Made by a program: the position numbers and the translations under genes. The notes below the pieces were generated by a model. It made no database searches. It saw only the letters and a program-made list of their open reading frames with translations, and had not been told where the DNA came from. A DNA stretch of 6,055 bases, from positions 1 through 6,055 of the forward strand of contig JBEGVK010000014.1 in assembly GCA_041178405.1 (NCBI GenBank), in the 5' to 3' direction. Origin of the DNA: UBA668 sp041178405. Its GTDB lineage: Bacteria; Actinomycetota; Acidimicrobiia; Acidimicrobiales; Ilumatobacteraceae. Positions 1 to 5,318 of this stretch are shown here, in pieces (positions within the stretch are counted from its first letter, which is position 1; each line of letters begins with the position of its first letter).

Positions 1-671
1 GACCGGAGTGGATCGGCGATGCCTTCAGGCTGGCGCGCAGCATCGATCCCACTGCCGAGCTGTGGATCAACGAGTACGGCACCGACTGGGTGCCGGGAAA
101 GCACGAGGCCCTTGTCGCACTCGTCGGCGGGCTGCTGTCGACGGGAGTGCCGATCGACGGAGTGGGCATCCAGATGCACCGACTGCCGGGCGCGCCGCTG
201 GATCAGGCGGCGTTCGAGCAGCAGTTGCGCGACTTCACGGCGCTCGGACTCGAGGTTGCCGTGACAGAACTCGACGTGCCGGTCGATCCGACAGATCCGG
301 GCGCGTTGGCATGGCAGGCCGGCGAATTTCGGAAGGTGGTCGCTGCGTGCCTGGCAGTGCGCGGTTGCACTGAGGTGACCGTGTGGGGGCTCACCGACGC
401 TGACACCTGGCTCGATGGGCTGGGACTCTTTCCCACCCCTACTCGGCCGTTGCTCTTCGACGGGGCCTACCAGCCCAAGCCCGCCTACGTGGCAGTGCGC
501 GACGAGATGGCGGCAACGCTCGTTCGGCGGTCGCTGCCGGTGACAGGTGGCGATGCACCGGTCGTCGTGGCGCTCGCGCTGCTGGTGCTCGTCGTAGGCA
601 CTGCGCTTCGAGTGGCAGCGCATCGCATCCCGCCGATGAGGTCGTCGAGGAATCGCGCGAGCAGGCCGTAG
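1..671 (+). CDS. GH10 endo-1,4-beta-xylanase, C-terminal part, LPXTG wall-anchored (5' end outside window)
   Basis: The reading frame is open from base 3 to a TAG stop and gives 222 visible residues; the start lies upstream of the window. Residues 1-168 look like the second half of a glycoside hydrolase family 10 barrel. Visible motifs are an AF-x-x-AR...NEYG segment (residues 7-26; family form NDYN), GVGIQMH (53-59), VTELDV with the expected nucleophile Glu89, VWGLTDADTWL (127-137) and the closing QPKPAY (157-162). The family's acid/base Glu (the NE motif) would lie just upstream, so it cannot be checked. Family members hydrolyse internal beta-1,4-xylosidic bonds of xylan outside the cell. 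The tail carries LPVTG (178-182), a hydrophobic segment (about 186-204) and a basic end, the layout of a sortase signal. The GH10 assignment is strong; xylan as the substrate is inferred from the family. The gene converges on the SCO6745-type gene and nothing in the window appears to share its pathway. Confidence 0.88.
   Translation, partial: PEWIGDAFRLARSIDPTAELWINEYGTDWVPGKHEALVALVGGLLSTGVPIDGVGIQMHRLPGAPLDQAAFEQQLRDFTALGLEVAVTELDVPVDPTDPGALAWQAGEFRKVVAACLAVRGCTEVTVWGLTDADTWLDGLGLFPTPTRPLLFDGAYQPKPAYVAVRDEMAATLVRRSLPVTGGDAPVVVALALLVLVVGTALRVAAHRIPPMRSSRNRASRP
534..671 (+). other. LPXTG-type cell-wall sorting signal of the xylanase
   Basis: The codons from 534 to 548 read LPVTG, followed by Gly-Asp-Ala-Pro, about 19 hydrophobic residues rich in Val, Leu and Ala, and an Arg/His-rich tail of about 20 residues (six Arg and one His). 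This order is the recognition pattern of class A or class E-like sortases, which cleave between Thr and Gly and join the protein to the cell wall. The tail is somewhat longer than in typical signals. No sortase gene is in the window. If no sortase acts on it, the segment would simply be a C-terminal membrane anchor. Confidence 0.75.
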
Positions 672-682
672 GTCGATTCGGT

Positions 683-709
683 GCTGCGCTCGCAGCTCTC
701 ACTGGGAGC
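683..709. terminator. Weak candidate hairpins between convergent genes
   Basis: The 56-base gap between the two convergent stops holds two overlapping stem-loops. One is GCTGC-gctc-GCAGC (683-696, 5 bp stem). The other is GCTCTC-act-GGGAGC (695-709, six pairs including one G-T). They share bases, so only one can form at a time. Neither is followed by a T-run on either strand, so intrinsic termination is uncertain. Such short GC stems are common by chance at this base composition. Confidence 0.25.
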
Positions 710-727
710 GCGATGCGCGGTGGGCAG

Positions 728-1618
728 TCAGTGCAGGTCGGGGCGGCTGCGCGCCGCCGGCATCCAACGCGGTCCTGCGGTGGCATCGATTCGGGCGACG
801 AACGCGCCGTGGTGCGGCTCGATTGCGTCGCAGAATGCGATGGTCGACTGGTGGCCGACGGCCTGCCAGGCGGGTGCAGTGAGCTCGTCGGTCCGCCGCT
901 CGAGCTCGAGCCGGAAGCGTCGGCCGGTGTCGTTCACTGAGTTGCCGGTTGCGAGCCCCTTGTCTCGAAGCCGCGACCAGCCGCGCTCGATCGCCGCGTC
1001 GTCGTTGCCCCGGCTGCGGGCGATCCACTCCTCGCTGCCGTACTCGTCGACGTCGACCATCACCGAGTGGAGGAGGCCTACCTCGACATCGTCGAGGTCG
1101 GCAGCGGCGCACAGCGCCCAGTGGTTGTCGCCTCGAAGCTCGCGCAGGCAGTTGGCTGCCCGCCATGCCGAGAGCGCCGAGTCGGCCGACGCGGGCCGTG
1201 GTTCGGCGCGGTGGGCGGCGAACATCGGCCGGGCGCCGTGGTGCACGGCGTCGACGCCGCGCCACAGATCCGCGCCGAGCGGGGCGAGCTGTGTGCACAG
1301 TCCGGGCGCAATCGAATCGAGGCCGCGCTCGACAGCGGCGTCGCGCACGGCTGCGATCGCATCGGGCGTGGTCGATGCCCGGTAGAGCGACATCAGCAGC
1401 TCGACGACTGCGGGATTGATGGAATACGTCGCGGCGGCTGCGGCGGCGGGTGCGATGCCGCCGAGAGGGGCGAGCCGCCATGCCACCACCCATCCGGCGC
1501 CGTTGGGAACGCCGAGCGCCGCGTACGCGGCGATGGCCTCGGGGTCCCACATCAGCCAGCCGACGAGGTCGTGGCCGGCACGCCCGGCGCGTGCGGTGAG
1601 GTGTGTCCAGTCGGTCAC
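728..1618 (-). CDS. SCO6745 family protein (winged-helix-like, function unknown)
   Basis: The gene encodes 296 residues from a GTG start at 1618. It resembles the actinobacterial SCO6745/SalK-like family. Residues 25-54 carry the N-terminal pattern DPEA...AALGV...WRLAPLG, residues 158-170 the central LRELRGDNHWALC motif (family form L-R-x-R-G-D-x-H), and residues 196-255 a helical, wing-like segment ending in ERRTDELTAPAWQAVG (family form E-x-x-T-D...PW-x-x-LG). It has no signal peptide or membrane segment, so it is probably cytoplasmic. Members are often labelled helix-turn-helix proteins; their biochemical role is not established and I assign none. No in-frame start lies further upstream, and residues from about 8 on already match the family, so the GTG is well supported. 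The gene is transcribed away from the iron-import operon, with 81 bases between the two start codons. The final 15 or so residues are a low-complexity tail that does not look family-specific. Confidence 0.8.
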   Translation of the reverse strand: MTDWTHLTARAGRAGHDLVGWLMWDPEAIAAYAALGVPNGAGWVVAWRLAPLGGIAPAAAAAATYSINPAVVELLMSLYRASTTPDAIAAVRDAAVERGLDSIAPGLCTQLAPLGADLWRGVDAVHHGARPMFAAHRAEPRPASADSALSAWRAANCLRELRGDNHWALCAAADLDDVEVGLLHSVMVDVDEYGSEEWIARSRGNDDAAIERGWSRLRDKGLATGNSVNDTGRRFRLELERRTDELTAPAWQAVGHQSTIAFCDAIEPHHGAFVARIDATAGPRWMPAARSRPDLH

Positions 1619-1625
1619 TCCGGGG

Positions 1626-1631
1626 ACGCTA
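1626..1631 (-). promoter_or_regulatory. Candidate -10 element for a leaderless SCO6745-family gene
   Basis: On the minus strand the hexamer TAGCGT fits the actinobacterial TANNNT -10 pattern. It ends seven bases before the GTG at 1618, the distance expected when transcription begins on the start codon itself. No Shine-Dalgarno motif sits at a usual distance, since the only GGAG overlaps the start codon. No convincing -35 is visible. A six-base degenerate motif can arise by chance, so this is a modest call. Confidence 0.4.
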
Positions 1632-1662
1632 CCCGGACGGCGTCGACCAGCGGAGCGGTTTG

Positions 1663-1668
1663 TAAGGT
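1663..1668 (+). promoter_or_regulatory. Candidate -10 element of the iron ABC importer operon
   Basis: TAAGGT fits TANNNT and lies in the most AT-rich stretch of the divergent gap. It would place the transcript start near 1675 and leave a leader of about 25 bases. That leader holds an AGGGTGG ribosome site (1685-1691), eight bases before the ATG at 1700. No good -35 is seen at 16-18 bases; a TCGACC at 1643-1648 is too close. The hexamer is part of the left arm of the palindrome described separately, so repressor and polymerase would compete. Confidence 0.4.
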
Positions 1669-1696
1669 ATCCCTAACAGCCGTTAGGGTGGCCTTC
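1663..1696. promoter_or_regulatory. Palindromic operator, DtxR/IdeR iron-box-like
   Basis: Two 14-base arms (1664-1677 and 1682-1695) flank a four-base AGCC spacer and pair at 11 of 14 positions. The core CCCTAAC/GTTAGGG is perfect, and AAGG and CCTT close the ends. From base 1663 the sequence reads TAAGG-TATC-CCTAA-C, which follows the first 15 positions of the DtxR/IdeR consensus TwAGGTwAGsCTwACCTwA with two mismatches. A second, weaker match begins 20 bases later (TTAGG-GTGG-CCTT), about two helical turns away. The site covers the putative -10 and the ribosome site of a ferric-iron importer operon. The symmetry is seen directly; the regulator's identity is inferred from the consensus and the target genes. 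Confidence 0.6.
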
Positions 1697-1699
1697 GTG

Positions 1700-2746
1700 A
1701 TGGTGAGGTCACTCCGGTTCCGCGACACGTCCAGCCGCCGTCGGATCGCAGCGCTCGTCGTGGCGTCCGTTGCCGCTGCAGCGCTCGCAGCGTGTGGCGG
1801 GTCGGGCGAGGGCGACGGCAGCCGACAGGTCGTCACCGTCTACACCGGCCGCCACTACGGCATCGAGGCGGTCTTCGAGCAGTTCACTGCCGAGACCGGC
1901 ATTGAGGTGCGCTTCACGACCGGCTCCGACCCCGAGCTGCGCGAGCGCCTGATCGCCGAGGGCGACAACACGCCAGCCGATCTCGTGATCGCCGCCGATG
2001 CCGCCAACATCGACCTTGCAGCGGCGGCTGGCGTGCTCGCCAGCGTCGACAGTGCGGTCCTCGCCGACGCGATTCCCGAGGAACTCCGCTCGGCCGACGG
2101 CACATGGTTTGCGCTGAGCCGCCGGCTGCGCGTGATCATGTACTCGACCGAGCGCGTGGACGCACCGCCGTCGGACTATGCCGACCTCGGCGACCCGGCG
2201 TGGAAGGGGCGCCTGTGCCTGCGGCCCAGCACGCATCCGTACACCCAGTCACTCGTTGCCGGCCTGATCAACAACCTCGGCACAGAGGCCGCTGCCGGCA
2301 TCGTGCAGTCGTGGGTGGCCAACGACCCGCTGTACGTGAACTCCGACACCGACATCGTGAAGGCGATCGCCGCAGGCGACTGCGACGTGGCGCTGGCGAA
2401 CAGCTACTACCTCGCCCGGCTGCTCGGCGAGGATCCGGCGCTCGCTGTCGCGCTGCGGTGGCCCGATCAGACCGGTGCCGGTGCGCACCTCAACGTGAGC
2501 GCTGCGGGTGTCACGGCAGCGGCTCCCAACCGCGAGGCGGCACTCCGACTGCTCGAGTGGCTCGCCACCTCGGGGCAGAAGGCGTTCAGTGACGCCAACA
2601 ACGAGTTCCCGGCCGACCCCTCCATCGAGCCGGCCGCCGTGCTCGTCGCCTTCGGGTCGTTCACTGCCGACACTGCGTCCGTGCGCGAGCTCGGCCGGCT
2701 GAACCCAGAGGCCGTGGCGCTGCTGTCGGCGGCCGGGTACGAGTAA
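1700..2746 (+). CDS. Fe(III) ABC transporter substrate-binding lipoprotein (FutA/FbpA-like)
   Basis: The 348-residue protein has a basic N-region with SRRRIA (12-17, Tat-like), a hydrophobic stretch and the lipobox LAAC, with the lipidated Cys at residue 32. It is thus a lipoprotein on the outer face of the membrane. The mature part follows FutA-type ferric-binding proteins throughout: VYTGRHYG (47-54), ERLIAEGDNTPADL (82-95), LSRRLRVIMY (139-148), RPSTHPYTQSL (175-185) and ANSYYLARLL (233-242). By family analogy His52, Tyr53, Tyr181, Tyr236 and Tyr237 are the metal ligands. Cys173 and Cys228 flank the ligand segments and may form a disulfide. ATG 1700 is chosen because AGGGTGG lies eight bases upstream and the signal peptide begins there; GTG at 1697 or 1703 is possible. 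The frame stays open far upstream, but that part only shadows the opposite gene. The gene is first in an operon with the permease and ATPase. Fe(III) is the likely ligand; another metal is less likely. Confidence 0.93.
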   Translation: MVRSLRFRDTSSRRRIAALVVASVAAAALAACGGSGEGDGSRQVVTVYTGRHYGIEAVFEQFTAETGIEVRFTTGSDPELRERLIAEGDNTPADLVIAADAANIDLAAAAGVLASVDSAVLADAIPEELRSADGTWFALSRRLRVIMYSTERVDAPPSDYADLGDPAWKGRLCLRPSTHPYTQSLVAGLINNLGTEAAAGIVQSWVANDPLYVNSDTDIVKAIAAGDCDVALANSYYLARLLGEDPALAVALRWPDQTGAGAHLNVSAAGVTAAAPNREAALRLLEWLATSGQKAFSDANNEFPADPSIEPAAVLVAFGSFTADTASVRELGRLNPEAVALLSAAGYE

Positions 2747-4342
2747 GTGACGACGGCCGCCGCGGTCATGTCGCGTCGGCGGGGATCGCTGCTCGGGTGG
2801 GCGGCGATCCTGGTCGTGGTCGCCCTCGCCGGTGCACCGGTGCTGGTGCTCGCATCGTCGGTGCTGGATCCATCGACCGGGATCTGGGCCGAGCTGTGGC
2901 AGACCCGGCTGCCGGGAATGATCTCCGAGACAGCACTGCTGCTCGCGGCAGTGGTCACGGGCACCGTGCTGCTCGGCACCTCGCTGGCGTGGCTGGTGAG
3001 CGCCTACTCGTTCGCCGGACGCCGCGTCATCGGCTGGGCGCTCGTGGCACCGCTGGCGATTCCCGGCTACGTGGGCGGGTTCGCATGGCTCGACACCCTG
3101 TCCGGTGTCGTCGGGGCTCGCGGCGTGCGCTCGCTGTGGCTGTGCGCAGCGGTGCTGGTGCTGACGCTCTATCCATACGTGTACCTGTTCGCTCGTGCGG
3201 CCTTCGCCGATCTCGGCGCGTCGACGGTGGCCGCAGCACGGGGCCTCGGCACCGGTCCAGTCGGTGTGTTCCTGCGAATCGCAGTGCCGGCATGCCGTCC
3301 TGCGATCGCAGCTGGCGCCGCACTCGTGGCGATGGAAGTACTCACCGACATCGGCACAGTGCGACTCTTCAATGTCAGCACGCTCGCTGACGGGGTGATG
3401 CGGGTGTGGTTCGGCACCGGCGAGCGAGAGGCGGCGACCGAGCTGGCGACAGCCCTCACGGGAGTCGCGGTGCTCGTCATCGCCGTCGAGCGCCTCACCC
3501 GAGGCGGTGCGCGCCACGCGCGCAGGCAGGCGGGTGCGGCGATGGCGCCGCAACAGCTCGGCCGTGCCGGCGCCGCGGCGGCACTGGCGACGTGCGCGGC
3601 GATCGTCGTGGTGGCGGTGGTGGTACCGGTGGCGCGACTCGTGGCGTGGGCTGTCGAGACGACGCGCAGCGGGCCGGTGGCGACGGTCGCCGGCGGCGTC
3701 GGCCACCATGCCGGCAGCACGCTGCTGCTGGCGTCGACCGCCGCCGTGGTGTGCATCGGTCTCGGCACGCTGCTGGCACTCGCCGTGGCGCACCGAGGGC
3801 GTTCGGCACGCGCCGTGGGCCGACTCGCAACACTCGGCTACGCGATGCCGGGCCCGGTCGTCGCCGTCGGCGTCGTCGTCACGCTCGCCGCAGTCGACAG
3901 GTGGCGGTGGCTCCCTGCTGGCGTCGTGCTCGTGGGCTCGCTCGCCGGCCTCGTGTTCGCGCTCGCTGTGCGCTTCCTCGCCGTCGGGTACCAGGGGGCT
4001 GAGGCGAGCCTCGACAGGGTGCCGCCCAGCATGGTCGACAGCGCGCGGGTGCTCGGCTCGGGTTCGACACGGGTCGCCCTCGCGGTCGAATTGCCGGCGA
4101 TCCGCTTCGGCCTGCTCGCCGCATCGGCACTGCTGTTCGTCGACATGGTGAAGGAACTGCCGATCACGCTGCTGCTGCGACCCTTTGGCATCGACACGCT
4201 CTCTGTCTGGGTGTGGCAGGCGACGTCGGAGAGCCTGTGGGCGCAGGCAGCCGTGCCGTCGCTGGTGATCGTTGCGATCGGGATGGCCGCAGTGGGCCTG
4301 CTGCTGGTCGCGCTCGAACGTGGCGCAGAGGTGGTGTCGTGA
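2747..4342 (+). CDS. Iron(III) ABC transporter permease, fused two-domain (FbpB-like)
   Basis: The 531-residue membrane protein holds two copies of the binding-protein-dependent permease domain in one chain, as is usual for FbpB/AfuB, with about 12 membrane segments. Each half has an EAA-type coupling loop: residues 163-182 (AARGLGTG...RIAVPA) and 432-451 (SARVLGSG...AVELPA). These contact the ATPase. The segment DMVKELPITLLLRPFGIDTL (466-485) is a family hallmark of iron permeases. A basic linker near 251-272 separates the halves. It takes Fe(III) from the lipoprotein and passes it through the membrane. The GTG start directly follows the TAA of the upstream gene with no spacer, suggesting translation by re-initiation. 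An in-frame ATG at 2768 is the alternative; neither has a clear Shine-Dalgarno motif. The length is in the family range and no domain is missing. Confidence 0.93.
   Translation: MTTAAAVMSRRRGSLLGWAAILVVVALAGAPVLVLASSVLDPSTGIWAELWQTRLPGMISETALLLAAVVTGTVLLGTSLAWLVSAYSFAGRRVIGWALVAPLAIPGYVGGFAWLDTLSGVVGARGVRSLWLCAAVLVLTLYPYVYLFARAAFADLGASTVAAARGLGTGPVGVFLRIAVPACRPAIAAGAALVAMEVLTDIGTVRLFNVSTLADGVMRVWFGTGEREAATELATALTGVAVLVIAVERLTRGGARHARRQAGAAMAPQQLGRAGAAAALATCAAIVVVAVVVPVARLVAWAVETTRSGPVATVAGGVGHHAGSTLLLASTAAVVCIGLGTLLALAVAHRGRSARAVGRLATLGYAMPGPVVAVGVVVTLAAVDRWRWLPAGVVLVGSLAGLVFALAVRFLAVGYQGAEASLDRVPPSMVDSARVLGSGSTRVALAVELPAIRFGLLAASALLFVDMVKELPITLLLRPFGIDTLSVWVWQATSESLWAQAAVPSLVIVAIGMAAVGLLLVALERGAEVVS
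4328..4334 (+). promoter_or_regulatory. Ribosome binding site that sets the ATPase start
   Basis: GAGGTGG lies inside the last codons of the permease, four bases before the GTG at 4339, and is close to the ideal GGAGGTG. It favours this GTG over starts further upstream in the same open frame, which lie deep inside the permease gene. Confidence 0.6.
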
Positions 4343-5298
4343 GCGGCGAGCACGGCGAGGGCATCGTGAAGGGGCCCGCGCTCGAGGCCCGTGGCCTGCG
4401 CTGCAGCCTCGGCGGGCGAACCGTGCTGGACGGCGTCGACGTCGAGGTGCCGGCCGGGGCGCTGCTGGCGCTCGTCGGGCCGAGTGGCTGCGGCAAGTCG
4501 ACGCTGCTGCGGGCACTGGCCGGCCTCGCGTCGCTCGATGCGGGCCGCGTGCAGATCGGCGGCCGCGATGTCACCGATCTCGTGGCCGAGCGACGCCGGG
4601 TAGGCCTCGTCTTCCAGGACAACGCCCTGTTCGGTCACCTGCGCGTCGATCGGAACGTGGCGTTCGGGCTGCGTCACCTGCCGCGAGCCGAGCGCGCCGC
4701 ACTGGTGGCGGAGATGCTCGAACTGGTGGGTCTCGGCCGGCTGGCGCGTCGGTACCCGCATCAGCTGTCTGGTGGCGAGCAGCAGCGCGTCGCCCTCGCT
4801 CGCGCCCTGGCACCGTCACCCGAGGTGGTGCTGCTCGATGAGCCATTCGGCGCCCTCGACGAGTCGCTCCGCGAGGACCTCGGCTGGGAGGTCAAGTCGA
4901 TTCTCGAGCGTCGGCGCACCGCAGCCGTGCTCGTGACCCATGACCGCCACGAGGCCCTCACGCTCGGCGACCGGGTGGCGGTGATGGAGGTGGGGCGTAT
5001 CGTTCAGCACGGCACGGCCCGCGACGTGTACCGGGCTCCGGCCAGCCGCTTCGTCGCCGGCTTCATCGCGGTGGCGTCGTATCTTCGAGCAGCCGACGGC
5101 AGCGAGGTGCTCGTGCGTCCGCACCAACTGCGTGTGGTGGAGGGCGGCCCGCATTCCGTGGAGCGCGTCGAGTTCCTCGGCCCGACGCACCGCTACACGA
5201 TCAGGACATCGGCCGGCGACGCGCTGGTTGCCGACCTCGGCCCCGACGCTCCGCTTGCCGTGGGCGCTCGCTGCGATGTCGAGGTGCTGGCACGCTGA
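4339..5298 (+). CDS. Iron(III) ABC transporter ATP-binding protein (FbpC-like)
   Basis: The 319-residue cytoplasmic ATPase has every motif of an importer nucleotide-binding domain: Walker A GPSGCGKST (47-55), Q-loop Gln93, signature LSGGEQQR (143-150), Walker B VVLLDEP with Glu168 (163-169), D-loop GALD (171-174) and switch His201. After about residue 230 a C-terminal extension contains VLVRPHQLRVVE (257-268), like the TOBE-type regulatory region of FbpC, CysA and PotA proteins. At 319 residues it is somewhat shorter than many FbpC proteins (about 350). The GTG start overlaps the permease TGA as GTGA, so the two are probably translationally coupled. The frame stays open upstream to 4213, but that part lies inside the permease gene and shows no ATPase homology. 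ATP hydrolysis powers Fe(III) import by the permease. The iron assignment rests on the operon, because the ATPase alone would also fit sulfate, thiamine or polyamine importers. Confidence 0.93.
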   Translation: MSGEHGEGIVKGPALEARGLRCSLGGRTVLDGVDVEVPAGALLALVGPSGCGKSTLLRALAGLASLDAGRVQIGGRDVTDLVAERRRVGLVFQDNALFGHLRVDRNVAFGLRHLPRAERAALVAEMLELVGLGRLARRYPHQLSGGEQQRVALARALAPSPEVVLLDEPFGALDESLREDLGWEVKSILERRRTAAVLVTHDRHEALTLGDRVAVMEVGRIVQHGTARDVYRAPASRFVAGFIAVASYLRAADGSEVLVRPHQLRVVEGGPHSVERVEFLGPTHRYTIRTSAGDALVADLGPDAPLAVGARCDVEVLAR

Positions 5299-5318
5299 CC
5301 CGCCGCGCGTTCGGTCAG
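5295..5318. terminator. Candidate bidirectional hairpin over two convergent stop codons
   Basis: CTGACC (5295-5300) and GGTCAG (5313-5318) form a perfect 6 bp stem around a 12-base GC-rich loop. The stem contains both stop codons, the TGA of the ATPase and the TGA of the exporter read from the other strand. Three of the six pairs therefore follow simply from both genes ending in TGA. No T-run follows on either side. It could mark the end of both transcripts, but support is weak. Confidence 0.3.

Noticed and set aside
1410..1460. Run of GCG/GGC triplets that looks like a simple repeat
   Set aside because: It encodes the Ala-rich stretch of the SCO6745-family protein on the minus strand and is not a regular repeat unit.
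699..1550. 283-codon minus-strand open frame overlapping the SCO6745-family gene
   Set aside because: It is a shifted-frame shadow of the real gene, with Arg-rich low-complexity translation and no family resemblance.
1067..1699. Upstream extension of the lipoprotein frame, open for over 200 codons before ATG 1700
   Set aside because: It would put the lipoprotein signal peptide in the middle of a protein, and it only mirrors the SCO6745-family gene on the other strand. The signal peptide and ribosome site support 1700.
4213..4338. N-terminal extension of the ATPase frame
   Set aside because: It lies inside the permease gene, has no ATPase-family similarity, and the GTG at 4339 has a good ribosome site and the typical GTGA overlap.
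2249..4516. 755-codon open frame on the minus strand opposite the lipoprotein end, the permease and the ATPase start
   Set aside because: Its product is an Arg/His-rich sequence with no recognisable domain. It lies wholly antisense to well-supported importer genes and is the usual by-product of high third-position GC.
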